64,000 bases of DNA, taken from contig NZ_JAAVXB010000003.1 in NCBI RefSeq assembly GCF_012241385.1, positions 124,001 through 188,000 of the forward strand, in the 5' to 3' direction. The notes under the pieces were generated by a model. The model was given only the letters and a program-made list of their open reading frames with translations, did no database searches and was not told the DNA's origin. Numbering within the stretch: position 1 is the first letter of the stretch; every line of letters begins with the position of its first letter. The position numbers and the translations under genes were made by a program. This DNA is from Solimonas marina (GTDB lineage: Bacteria; Pseudomonadota; Gammaproteobacteria; Nevskiales; Nevskiaceae). Shown in pieces: positions 1-7,791 of this stretch.

Positions 1-2
1 AT

Positions 3-545
3 CGCGACGAACTGATGCGGCTTGCCGCGTTCCAGCTGCTGCTACAGCGGCGTCCGGCGACGGGCAATGGCGAGCACTGGGCGGCGATCGCGGAGCGCTA
101 TGCCGAGAGCCTGTTCGAGACGCTGGTGGCGGCGCCACAGGTGGTGACCGAGTTGCACAAGGGGCGGCTGGGCCCGCACCTGGAGATCGACATCCTCGAA
201 GAGTTTCTCGAAGCGATGCAGGGTCAGGGTTTTTCGCTCGAAGACGCTGCGGCGCTTTTTCATTCGATCGGCTTGCTGGCGGTCGGCGCTGCCAGTGGTG
301 CGATCGGCCTCAGTGCCAGTACGAGGTCCGGCCAGTCGTGGGCACAGGCAATGCGCGCCACCCTGGGTGAGCGCGATCGCCGCGAACTGCCACTGACGCG
401 GGAGATCGTGCGGCGCGTGCCCGAGGACAGTCTGCGCGTCGATTGGCGACGCTCGTTGCGCGCCCTGCTGGCCGGGGTTGCGGCACAACGCGGTGAGGCC
501 TTGCCGGAGATCGCCTCGGATTTCACGCGCGCCGCGGCACGCTGA
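3..545 (+). CDS. TetR-like regulator, C-terminal part (cut by window start)
   Basis: The reading frame is open to the left edge, so only the C-terminal part of the gene is present; the first ATG in the window (15) is internal. The visible 180 residues are helical, with no HTH (it would lie upstream), and resemble the ligand-binding and dimerisation domain of TetR/AcrR repressors. The length fits a TetR protein missing its N-terminal helices. It ends 287 bp before the DUF1329 gene on the same strand, so it might regulate that gene, but this is only context. Assignment to TetR rests on overall look, not on a diagnostic motif. Confidence 0.45.
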   Translation, partial: RDELMRLAAFQLLLQRRPATGNGEHWAAIAERYAESLFETLVAAPQVVTELHKGRLGPHLEIDILEEFLEAMQGQGFSLEDAAALFHSIGLLAVGAASGAIGLSASTRSGQSWAQAMRATLGERDRRELPLTREIVRRVPEDSLRVDWRRSLRALLAGVAAQRGEALPEIASDFTRAAAR

Positions 546-832
546 GAAAGCGCGCTGCACCTCTTCTTACGACGTTGCGCTTGGCGCACGCTCGCATTCC
601 CTTCTGAAGTAACCGGTCGGCGCCATGGCGTGGCGCGGGCTTTCCCATGTGCGTGCCGTGCTTTTCAGCACGATGTGACGTGATGCGTCGGTGGCTTGCG
701 AATACTCGTTTCGGACGAGGCAGTTTTGCCGGCGCTGACTACGATGAACATCGGTACCGATCAACGTTTCGATGGCGTTGGCGCGTGCCGACGACGGGGG
801 ATAGATCGCGAACCCGCTGCGAGGAGAAACGA

Positions 833-2203
833 ATGAAATTCAGAATGGTTCTGGCGTCCTGCGTGCTGAGCGCCACGGCCGCTTTCGTTGCCACCACGGC
901 TGCCGCCAAGGTTGATGCGGCCAAGGCTGCCGAACTGGATGGTCCGAAGCTGACCTGCATGGGGGCCGAGCGTGCCGGCAGCCCGGATGGCGTTGCCGCG
1001 TATACCGGCAAATACGTCGGTACTTGGCCGGGCCTGAAGAAACCCTACGGTTACGATCCTGGCCCGTTTGCGAACGAAAAGCCGTTGTTCACGATCACCT
1101 CGCAGAACATGGCGAAGTACGCCGACAAGCTGACGCCAGGCCAGAAGGCGCTGCTGACGCAGTACCCGGATTCGTATCGGATGAACATCTATCCGAGCCA
1201 TCGCGATTTTGGTTTTGCGCCGTGGGTTTGCGACACCGTCAAGAAGAATGCGGTGACGTCCGAAGTCGTCGACGGTGGCCTCGGTATCACCGGCACCAGC
1301 GGCGCGATTCCGTTTCCGTTTCCGAAGAGCGGCCTCGAAGCGATCTGGAATGTCATCAATCCGCATCGCGCCTGGACCGAGAAAGCGGTTTGCGACATCG
1401 CCGACGTGTATTCGAACGGCAGCATCGCCTGGGGCCGTAACAAGTTCATGACGCTGAACCCGGGCAACAATCCGAACCAGCGCGGCTCGTTCCAGGACAA
1501 GATCAACGCCTATTTCTACACCGGCTATCTGTTGCCGGAGCGCGACAAGGGTTTCGTTGCCGTGGGCGTGCAGCCGAACGACTTCAAGGGCGCGTCGACG
1601 CAGTCCTGGCAGTACCAGCCCGGCATTCGTCGCGTTCGCCAGGCCCCGGAGGTCGGCTTCGACTATCCGGTGCCGCCGGCTGGCCTGCGCACTGTCGATG
1701 ACGACTATGCGTTCAACGGCTCGCCGGAGCGTTACAACTGGAAGCTGGTCGGCAAGAAGGAAATCTACGTTCCGTACGACAACTTCAAGATCAACGATCC
1801 GAGCCTGAAGTATTCGCAGCTGATCAAGCCGAACACCATCAACCCCGACTACGAACGCTACGAGCTGCACCGCGTCTGGGTGCTCGAGGGTGATCTCAAG
1901 GACGGCGTCCGCCACATCTATCACAAGCGCGTGATCTACGCCGATGAAGACAGCTGGATGGCGCTGATGGCCGACAACTACGACGCGCGCGGTCAGCTGT
2001 GGCGGGTGACGCTGATCAACTACTTCTACTCGCAGGAGTCGAAGACCTTCCATCGCGGCGTGTCGGTCTATCACGACCTCACGGCCAAGGCCTACGAGGC
2101 CGGGTACATGGTCAATGAGCGTGGCGACGATTGGTGGCGCATCAACACGCCGCTGACGCCGGCGATGTTCAGTCCCGGCGCCGCCGCCCGCGGCGGGCAC
2201 TAG
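833..2203 (+). CDS. DUF1329 family secreted protein
   Basis: Protein of 456 residues with a clear Sec signal peptide (residues 1 to about 24, ending TTAAA) and a large soluble domain rich in Trp and Tyr. The conserved stretch with YPSHRDFGFAPWVCD and the later YERYELHRVWVLEGDLKDG is typical of DUF1329 proteins, periplasmic or outer-membrane proteins with a lipoprotein-sorting-like fold that often accompany hydrocarbon or sterol degradation genes. The start at 833 is chosen because GAGGAG lies at 821-826 and the signal peptide begins there; an upstream in-frame start at 647 would hide it. No DUF1302 partner, the usual neighbour, is in the window. Biochemical role unknown. Confidence 0.8.
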   Translation: MKFRMVLASCVLSATAAFVATTAAAKVDAAKAAELDGPKLTCMGAERAGSPDGVAAYTGKYVGTWPGLKKPYGYDPGPFANEKPLFTITSQNMAKYADKLTPGQKALLTQYPDSYRMNIYPSHRDFGFAPWVCDTVKKNAVTSEVVDGGLGITGTSGAIPFPFPKSGLEAIWNVINPHRAWTEKAVCDIADVYSNGSIAWGRNKFMTLNPGNNPNQRGSFQDKINAYFYTGYLLPERDKGFVAVGVQPNDFKGASTQSWQYQPGIRRVRQAPEVGFDYPVPPAGLRTVDDDYAFNGSPERYNWKLVGKKEIYVPYDNFKINDPSLKYSQLIKPNTINPDYERYELHRVWVLEGDLKDGVRHIYHKRVIYADEDSWMALMADNYDARGQLWRVTLINYFYSQESKTFHRGVSVYHDLTAKAYEAGYMVNERGDDWWRINTPLTPAMFSPGAAARGGH

Positions 2204-2271
2204 GTCCAGGATTCGTCGTTACTTTCCAAGCGGGGTGGCGTTGCCACCCCGCCCATTCGGGGCGGGACAGC

Positions 2272-3138
2272 ATGAAGAACGCATTCATCACCGGCGCCAA
2301 CGTCGGCCAGGCCAATCTGCTGACGAAGGCGCTGGCCGATCGCGGTTGGCGGGTTTTTGCCGGGGTGCTGCCCGGTGCGCCGACCGATCTGAAAACCGGC
2401 GGCAACATCGTCGTCGTCGATCAGGACGTCTCCAGCGACGAGTCGGTCAAAGCCAGCGCCGCGGCCGTTACGGCTGCACTGAACGGTGAAGGTCTGGACC
2501 TGTTGATGAACGTCGCCGGCGTCGCCAACATCGGCACCGGCGTGCTCGAAGCGGCCGATTTCACGGCCGTGCAACGCTTGTTCAACATCAACTTGTTCGG
2601 CCAGCTGCGGGTGATCCAGGCGTTCCTGCCGTTGATCCGCCAGAACGCGCCCGGCTCGCGCATCGCCAACTACAGCTCGGGCGCCATTCTCGCCAACCCG
2701 GTCGGCGCCGGCCCGTACAACATGACCAAGCATGCGATCCATGGCATGACGCTGACGCTGCGGCACGAGCTGGCGCCGTTCGGCATTCAGGTGACGTCGA
2801 TCGTGCCGGGCGGTGTGCTGACCGCGATGTCGGCCAACTCACACGCGAATACCAGGAAGACCTGGAACGAACAGCCTGAAGCGCTGCGCCAGATCTACGA
2901 ACCGCACCTCGGCCGGGTGATGATGCAGGTGCTGCCGGACATGCTCGAAAAGAGCGGCTCGACGCCGGAGCAGGCCCTGGTCGGCACGCTGCAGATTCTC
3001 GACAAGAAGAAGTGGAAGCCGATGGAATATCTCGGCAAGGACGTGAAGCCCATGGGCGTGATGAAGCGCTTGTTCTCCGACGCCCAGCTCGAGTCCATCA
3101 TGCGCCGCACCTTCCAGGTGCCGAGCTATCGCGCCTGA
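2272..3138 (+). CDS. Short-chain dehydrogenase/reductase (SDR)
   Basis: 288 residues, classical SDR fold: N-terminal TGANVGQA nucleotide-binding turn (a degenerate form of TGxxxGxG), NVAG in place of NNAG, a serine in NYSSG, and the catalytic YNMTK. The C-terminal extension is about 40 residues longer than minimal SDRs and may cover the substrate pocket. It would oxidise or reduce a hydroxyl/keto group with NAD(P); the substrate cannot be read. It lies 68 bp downstream of the DUF1329 gene on the same strand, with a GC-rich hairpin-like stretch between them (2230-2262), so co-transcription is possible. Start ATG at 2272 follows GGGACAG. Confidence 0.8.
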   Translation: MKNAFITGANVGQANLLTKALADRGWRVFAGVLPGAPTDLKTGGNIVVVDQDVSSDESVKASAAAVTAALNGEGLDLLMNVAGVANIGTGVLEAADFTAVQRLFNINLFGQLRVIQAFLPLIRQNAPGSRIANYSSGAILANPVGAGPYNMTKHAIHGMTLTLRHELAPFGIQVTSIVPGGVLTAMSANSHANTRKTWNEQPEALRQIYEPHLGRVMMQVLPDMLEKSGSTPEQALVGTLQILDKKKWKPMEYLGKDVKPMGVMKRLFSDAQLESIMRRTFQVPSYRA

Positions 3139-3182
3139 CGAATGGCTTCGACGCCGCGCGTGCTTTAGAATCCGCCCTCCAC

Positions 3183-3259
3183 GCGTCCGTAGCTCAGCTG
3201 GATAGAGTACCGGCTTCCGAAGCCGAGGGTCGGGGGTTCGAATCCCTCCGGGCGCACCA
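3183..3259 (+). tRNA. tRNA-Arg (anticodon CCG)
   Basis: Full cloverleaf of 77 nt with encoded CCA. Acceptor 3183-3189 pairs with 3249-3255 (one G-U), D stem GCTC/GAGT, anticodon loop TTCCGAA at 3215-3221 with CCG at 3217-3219, T arm GGGGG TTCGAAT CCCTC at 3232-3248. The outermost anticodon-stem pair (3210 C, 3226 A) is mismatched. A TAGAAT box at 3166-3171 could be the -10. The 3' end is duplicated at 3582-3636. Confidence 0.96.
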
Positions 3260-3296
3260 GATTTTCGATTCGAGCCGTTCTCGAATATCGCGCATC
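3242..3296 (+). repeat. Direct repeat copy 1: tRNA-Arg 3' end plus 37 bp (att-like)
   Basis: 55 bp that recur at 3582-3636 with a single mismatch (3252 G against 3592 A). The first 18 bp are the 3' end of the tRNA-Arg gene, the rest is flanking DNA. This is the pattern left by a site-specific integration into a tRNA 3' end. Confidence 0.9.
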
Positions 3297-3312
3297 ACTC
3301 AGCTCACCGCGC

Positions 3313-3327
3313 ATTCGAACCCCCGAC
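3313..3327 (-). repeat. Inverted fragment of the tRNA-Arg T arm
   Basis: ATTCGAACCCCCGAC is the exact reverse complement of 3229-3243, the variable-loop/T-arm part of the tRNA. It ends abruptly on both sides, so it is a fragment rather than a second tRNA. Confidence 0.8.
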
Positions 3328-3581
3328 AATGAACGGTGGTTCGACCGTCCGGCGCAGCCGGGCGGCATCGTCGCCTGGGGCCCGCCGAACTGCTGCCGTG
3401 GACGGCGCCTGCCTGCCGAGGCGGGCGCGCTGCGGCGTTGCCGATGCTCGCGATAGGGCTCGCTATCGCTGCGCTCGGCGCCTTGCATCGCATCCCGCCT
3501 CGCCAGTCCTTCGCCGCCCGCGGCAGCGATCCGGCGGACCTGGCGACGACCCCGAAGGGGCGAGGCGCGCAGCGCCGAGTC

Positions 3582-3636
3582 ATCCCTCCGGACGCACCAG
3601 ATTTTCGATTCGAGCCGTTCTCGAATATCGCGCATC
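3582..3636 (+). repeat. Direct repeat copy 2: tRNA-Arg 3' end plus 37 bp (att-like)
   Basis: Second copy of the 55-bp repeat, 340 bp after the first, one mismatch at 3592. It has no tRNA 5' half in front of it, so the functional tRNA is the copy at 3183-3259. Confidence 0.9.
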
Positions 3637-3669
3637 GTTTTTTGTCGCCGCTCGAGCCTGCCGGCGATA

Positions 3670-4122
3670 TCACCGCATCAGATCGTCCGCGAAGCGGCGG
3701 AGCAGTATTCGCAGCTGATCGAGGTCGGCCTCTGTCCATGACGCCAGGATCCGGTTAGCCAGGCGCTCGCGCGCCTCACTCAGTGCCGCAATCACATCGC
3801 GTCCCTTCGGGCTGACGACGGCTTCGCGGACGCGCTTGTCCTTGGCTGACGCCCGTCGTTCGATGAGGCCCAGCTCCTCCAGCTTCACCATCTGGCGACT
3901 GATCGTCGTGTGATCGCGTCCCGTGCGGTCGGCGAGTTCGACGACCCCGATCGGGCCATAGCGGCTGACCCGCGCGAGCAACGGAAATAGCGCGCGGTCG
4001 AGGGGAATGCCGGCCTCCTCGATCAGCCGGTCGTCGCGACGTGGACGATTGATCTCGTCGACGAGATCGATCATGGCCGTGTGCAAGTCCCGCAGGATTT
4101 CCGAATTGTGTGTATTAATCAC
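3670..4122 (-). CDS. MarR family transcriptional regulator
   Basis: Winged-helix regulator of about 150 residues. The DNA-binding part is visible in VVELADRTGRDHTTISRQMVKLEELGLIERRASAKDKR, with the wing containing DKR, followed by the C-terminal dimerisation helices. It is divergent from the FAD monooxygenase gene (start 4189), so it most likely controls it and itself, releasing DNA on binding a phenolic ligand as MarR proteins do. The start is unsure: GTG at 4122 gives the usual family length, while ATGs at 4161 and 4170 would extend into the shared promoter region; none has a good ribosome site. Confidence 0.82.
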   Translation of the reverse strand: MINTHNSEILRDLHTAMIDLVDEINRPRRDDRLIEEAGIPLDRALFPLLARVSRYGPIGVVELADRTGRDHTTISRQMVKLEELGLIERRASAKDKRVREAVVSPKGRDVIAALSEARERLANRILASWTEADLDQLRILLRRFADDLMR

Positions 4123-4155
4123 GCTTTCTGTTACCCTGCCTGAAACAGTCGATGC

Positions 4156-4168
4156 GTGCATGTTGCAC
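4156..4168. promoter_or_regulatory. Candidate MarR operator in the divergent promoter region
   Basis: GTGCA-TGT-TGCAC, a perfect 5-bp inverted repeat with a 3-bp spacer, lies between the MarR gene and the monooxygenase gene, 20 bp upstream of the latter's start. Short AT-richer palindromes in this position are usual for MarR autoregulation. Inference from position and symmetry only. Confidence 0.4.
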
Positions 4169-4188
4169 ATGATTTTGTGGAGGTGCCA

Positions 4189-5718
4189 ATGGCTTTTGAT
4201 ACGGATGTCGTGATCAGTGGCGCGGGTGCGGCAGGGCTGACGCTGGCGATCGATCTGGCACGGCGGGGTGTCGACTTCGTGTTGATCGAGCAAAACACGG
4301 AGCCGTTCGGCGGCTCGCGTGGCAAGGGGATCCAACCCCGGTCGCTGGAGATCTTCGAGGACCTTGGCCTCGTCGATCGGCTGGCTGCCACAGGTGGCCC
4401 GTACCCGCCGCTGCGGGTTTACCGCGCCGACGGCAGCACTGAGGAATCGTTGCTGACCGAGGCGGAAGCCGTGCCGACGCCGGGCGAGCCTTACGCGGTG
4501 CCATTGATGGCCGCACAGTTTCGGACCGAGGCTGTGTTGCGCGAGCGACTCGCCGAGTTGGGACACCGGCCGCGCTTCGGCCATCGGTTGACCGGCTTCG
4601 AGCAGGACGCGGACGGCGTTGGGGTGCGGTTCGAGCACGCGGGGGCCGAACACCGTTTGCGCGCGCGCTACCTGGTCGGGACCGATGGCGGCCGCAGCTT
4701 CGTTCGGCACGCGCTGGACATTGCGTTTCCGGGCGAGACGCTCGGCTTGCGGGCACTGGTTGCCGATGTGCGCCTGGAAGGCTTGGATCGTCTGGCATGG
4801 CATCGCTTTCAGCTTGGTGGCGGCGCGACACAATTGATGGTTTGCCCGCTGGCCGGAACCGATTTGTTCCAGGTTCAGGGGCCTGTGCCACTCGAAGGCG
4901 ACGTGGATCTGTCGCCCGCAGCGCTGACGGCGCTGCTGCGCGAGCGCAGCGGCCGCGACGACATCGTCGTGCAGGCCGTCACCTGGGCATCGGTTTATTC
5001 GATGAATGCGCGGTTGGCGGAGCGGTATCGCGTCGGTCGGGTTTTTCTGGCAGGAGACGCGGCGCACATCCACCCGCCGACCGGCGGACAGGGCCTCAAT
5101 ACCAGCGTGCAGGACGCCTACAACCTCGGCTGGAAACTGGCCGCGGTGCTGACCCACGCGCCTGCAGCACTACTCGACACCTACGAAGAAGAGCGCCGAC
5201 CGGTCGCGGCCGGCATGCTCGGCCTGGCGACACGCCTGCTCGGCGAGGCCCGCGAGGGGCCGATGCGCCGCAACCGTGAGGTTCGCCAGCTCGATCTCGG
5301 TTATCGCCAGTCGTCGTTGTCCCGCCCTGCCTCAGGGGGCATGGCTCGCGTCGAGGCGGGCGACCGCGCGCCCGACGCGCCGTGCCGCGGCCGTGCCGGC
5401 CAACCGACCCGCTTGTTCGACCTGTTCCGGGGTCCGCACTGGACGCTGCTGGGGCACGACGCCACGCACCGGCCGCCGCCGCGCCTGGGATTGCGGATCG
5501 TAGTGGTCGGGGAGCATGGCGATATCGAAGACGATGATGGGCACATCGCTGCTGCCTACGGTCTCGAGCGTAGCGCCTGGGCGCTGATCCGGCCGGACGG
5601 CTACGTTGCGGCGATCTTCGCCGCCAGTGAGCTCGAGCAGGGCCTGCCGACCTATCTCGAGCGTGTGCTGCCGGAACCGCGTGGCGTCGTCACCGATCAC
5701 GGGGCGGAGGGCGCATGA
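4189..5718 (+). CDS. FAD-dependent monooxygenase (class A flavoprotein hydroxylase)
   Basis: 509 residues with all three class A flavin hydroxylase fingerprints: N-terminal GAGAAG for the FAD ADP moiety, GTDGGRS in the middle, and GRVFLAGDAAHIHPPTGGQG contacting the FAD ribityl chain, followed by LNTSVQDAYNLGWKLA. The C-terminal thioredoxin-like domain of the phenol/pentachlorophenol hydroxylase type is present. It should hydroxylate an aromatic or polyketide-like compound with NAD(P)H and O2; substrate unknown. Start ATG 4189 follows GGAGG at 4179-4183. The next gene overlaps its stop by ATGA, so both are translated from one message. Confidence 0.85.
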   Translation: MAFDTDVVISGAGAAGLTLAIDLARRGVDFVLIEQNTEPFGGSRGKGIQPRSLEIFEDLGLVDRLAATGGPYPPLRVYRADGSTEESLLTEAEAVPTPGEPYAVPLMAAQFRTEAVLRERLAELGHRPRFGHRLTGFEQDADGVGVRFEHAGAEHRLRARYLVGTDGGRSFVRHALDIAFPGETLGLRALVADVRLEGLDRLAWHRFQLGGGATQLMVCPLAGTDLFQVQGPVPLEGDVDLSPAALTALLRERSGRDDIVVQAVTWASVYSMNARLAERYRVGRVFLAGDAAHIHPPTGGQGLNTSVQDAYNLGWKLAAVLTHAPAALLDTYEEERRPVAAGMLGLATRLLGEAREGPMRRNREVRQLDLGYRQSSLSRPASGGMARVEAGDRAPDAPCRGRAGQPTRLFDLFRGPHWTLLGHDATHRPPPRLGLRIVVVGEHGDIEDDDGHIAAAYGLERSAWALIRPDGYVAAIFAASELEQGLPTYLERVLPEPRGVVTDHGAEGA

Positions 5719-6263
5719 GTTACGCGGCACTGCTGGGTTTTGCGCCGTTTGCCGTCTTCGCGCTGATCGAGAAGTGGGTTGGCATCGTGCCCGGGCTCGT
5801 GGCGGGTCTGCTGGTGTCGCTGGGGTTGGCCACCTGGACGGCGCTGCGGCATCGGTCCGCAAATATGCTCGAGCTGGGCAGCGCCGTTATCTTCGGGGCG
5901 CTCGCCGCACTGGCGTTGTCGGTGCATCCGGCCTGGTCGGTCTGGGATGTTCGCCTCTATGTCGACGCTGGGTTGGCGCTGGTGGTGATCCTCGGCGTCC
6001 TGCTGCGCCGGCCCTTCACGCTGCAGCATCGCAAGACCGTGGACCCGACCGGGATCACGCGTGATCCTGCGGTCCTGCGGCGTCACCTCGTCCTGTCGGG
6101 CGTCTGGGGACTCGCATTCGCCGGTCTGGCGTTGGTGGATCTGTACATGACCCTCGATCCGGGCGTGCGCGATCGGCGCGGCATCATCCTGACGCTGGCG
6201 ATTCTCCTCGCTGCGGCGCGCGTCACGCATGCATCGGTGAAGCATGCCCGCGCCGTGGCCTGA
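5715..6263 (+). CDS. Integral membrane protein of unknown function
   Basis: 182 residues, predicted to have about five membrane-spanning segments (residues 5-40 as two close helices, 50-70, 80-97 and 125-145, with a last one near 160). No catalytic motif is evident. Its ATG overlaps the stop of the FAD monooxygenase (ATGA at 5715-5718), indicating translational coupling and a shared role, perhaps handling the substrate or product of that enzyme. It has an arginine-rich loop after the fourth helix. Family not recognised. Confidence 0.75.
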   Translation: MSYAALLGFAPFAVFALIEKWVGIVPGLVAGLLVSLGLATWTALRHRSANMLELGSAVIFGALAALALSVHPAWSVWDVRLYVDAGLALVVILGVLLRRPFTLQHRKTVDPTGITRDPAVLRRHLVLSGVWGLAFAGLALVDLYMTLDPGVRDRRGIILTLAILLAAARVTHASVKHARAVA

Positions 6264-6294
6264 CGCGTGACGCGCCCGTTCTGCCGTGCTGCGC

Positions 6295-7176
6295 TCAGAA
6301 CACCAGTGAGCGATGCACGGCGCAGCCGGCGGTGACGCCGTCGGCGCTGGCCCAGGTGACGCTGTGCGCCTTGCGCGTGATGTCGCCGGCGGCAAAGACA
6401 CCGGGGACGGTCGTCGCCATCTGCGCATCGGTGCGAATCACGCCGTCGTCGATTTCGCAGCCGAGCCTTTCGGCGATATCGCTGTTCGCGTGTGTCTTCG
6501 GGCCGACGTAGAGCGCGTCGATCGACAGGCGGCGTCCGTCGCCGAGCTCGACGGCTTGCAGGGTTTGGCCGGCGCCGTGCAATGCGTGCACAGCGGTCGT
6601 TTCGATCGTGACCTTGCGTTGCTTCAGCGCGGCCAGCGTTTCGTCATCCGGCATCGGGCCGCCGTTGAGGAAGAACGTGACGGGTCCCCATTCGGTGACG
6701 AGCAGGGCGTGATGGATCGAGTGCGGCGCGACGTTGAGGACGCCGAGTCGGCGGCCGCTGAATTCGTAACCGTGGCAATACGGGCAGTGGATGACGGAAT
6801 GGCCCCAGCGCTCGGCCAGCCCCGGGATTGCCGGCAGTTCGTCGCGCAGCCCGAAGGCGAGCACCAGTCGCGCCGCTTTCAGGGTGACGCCGTCGTCGAG
6901 TGTGACCGCGAAGCCGTCGGTGGTACGTGTCGCTTCCAGGGCGCGGCCGCGGCGCAGGCTGACCGTCGGGTACGCCGCGACCTGACGGCGTGCCGTGTCG
7001 AGCATGGCCGCTGGCGTACTGCCGTCCTGTGCGAAGAAGCCATGCGAGTGTGCCGCATAGCGGTTGCGCGGCTCGCCGCTGTCGACGACGCAGACATGGC
7101 GCCGCGCGCGGGCGATGTACATCGCCGCCGACAGGCCGGCGAAGCTGCCGCCGATGATGAGGGCGTCATGCTGCAT
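6295..7176 (-). CDS. NAD(P)/FAD-dependent oxidoreductase, thioredoxin reductase-like
   Basis: 293 residues. N-terminal FAD motif GGSFAGLSAA at 9-18, a redox-active CPYC at 131-134 as in thioredoxin reductase, and the C-terminal FAAGDITRKAHSVTWASADG FAD-binding motif. The second Rossmann motif that binds NADPH is degenerate (GVLNVAPHSIHHA), so the reductant or partner may differ from classical TrxB. Its start overlaps the end of the Rrf2 regulator (7166-7176), so the two are one operon; this regulator-flavoprotein pairing recurs in many bacteria and suggests a role in thiol or redox stress. Physiological substrate unknown. Confidence 0.82.
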   Translation of the reverse strand: MQHDALIIGGSFAGLSAAMYIARARRHVCVVDSGEPRNRYAAHSHGFFAQDGSTPAAMLDTARRQVAAYPTVSLRRGRALEATRTTDGFAVTLDDGVTLKAARLVLAFGLRDELPAIPGLAERWGHSVIHCPYCHGYEFSGRRLGVLNVAPHSIHHALLVTEWGPVTFFLNGGPMPDDETLAALKQRKVTIETTAVHALHGAGQTLQAVELGDGRRLSIDALYVGPKTHANSDIAERLGCEIDDGVIRTDAQMATTVPGVFAAGDITRKAHSVTWASADGVTAGCAVHRSLVF

Positions 7177-7630
7177 GATGGGATTCCATATGGTGCGGAG
7201 TGGCGCCCGCCACGCGGCGGCGATGGAAGTCGGCACTGAGCTGGGCAAGGCTGATCTGCCCGAGACGGCCGAGCAGGATCTGCTCGGCCTCACGGAACGC
7301 CTGATCGAGCGCGGCATTGACGGCCTGTTCGACCAGGCAGCCCGGCGATTCCGTGCGGTTGCCAAGCGCCAGCAGCGCTGAGCCGCCGAGCGCGTCATGA
7401 ATGTCGCGCAAGGTCGTGGTTTCGAGCTTGCAGGCAAGGCTCCAGCCACCGCCGTGGCCACGCTCAGCGCGGACATAACCCTGTTCGCGCAAGCCGGCCA
7501 TGATGCGGCGGATGACGACCGGGTTGGTGCTCATGGCCGCTGCCAGCGTCTCCGACGTCATCGGTCCGGACTGTTCGGCCATGTGCAGCAGGACGTGAAG
7601 AATGCCCGACAGGCGGCTGTCTCGTTTCAT
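7166..7630 (-). CDS. Rrf2 family transcriptional regulator
   Basis: 154 residues with the Rrf2 winged helix: LAAAMSTNPVVIRRIMAGLREQGYVRAERGHGGGW. Unlike IscR and NsrR it has only two cysteines (in ACKL and GCLVEQ), without the three-cysteine cluster that binds Fe-S, so it belongs to the cluster-less, YwnA-like members that may sense through thiols. First gene of the operon with the CPYC flavoprotein, and divergent from the B3 beta-lactamase gene. A 7-bp inverted repeat overlaps its start codon, implying autorepression. Start ATG at 7630. Confidence 0.88.
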   Translation of the reverse strand: MKRDSRLSGILHVLLHMAEQSGPMTSETLAAAMSTNPVVIRRIMAGLREQGYVRAERGHGGGWSLACKLETTTLRDIHDALGGSALLALGNRTESPGCLVEQAVNAALDQAFREAEQILLGRLGQISLAQLSADFHRRRVAGATPHHMESHHAA

Positions 7631-7649
7631 GTAACTAACAATGTTACAT
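7629..7649. promoter_or_regulatory. Palindromic operator at the rrf2 start
   Basis: ATGTAAC-N7-GTTACAT, perfect 7-bp arms, overlapping the start codon of the Rrf2 gene (complement of 7628-7630) and facing the region upstream of the beta-lactamase gene. AT-rich against a GC-rich background. Most simply the autoregulatory site of the Rrf2 protein. Confidence 0.65.
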
Positions 7650-7791
7650 AATGGCGCGATGGTCAAGCGCGTGCGGGGGTTCAGCGGCGCGCGCACGAGG
7701 CGAAGCGGCTAAGCTAGGCGGCATCTTTTCTCCACTGATGCGCGGCCGTTCGCTGCGGCGCGCGCTTGCCCAGGCCGTTGAAGTCCCGCCG

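Larger units (their letters stand above)
3260..3669. other. Gene-free stretch after tRNA-Arg with att-like duplication
   Basis: About 410 bp without a credible gene. It holds the two copies of the 55-bp repeat (3242-3296, 3582-3636), an inverted 15-bp copy of the tRNA T-arm at 3313-3327, and GC-rich inverted segments such as CCCCGAAGGGG near 3550-3560. The open frames here are translations of tRNA-derived or repeat sequence and are not convincing genes. No integrase or recombinase is encoded. Confidence 0.7.

Noticed and set aside
761-2200. Minus-strand 479-codon open frame
   Set aside because: Antisense to the DUF1329 gene, with His/Arg/Val shadow composition and no motif.
3165-3635. Minus-strand open frame across tRNA-Arg containing the PEGFEPPT translation
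   Set aside because: This is the well-known spurious protein from antisense reading of a tRNA 3' half; the rest is repeat DNA.
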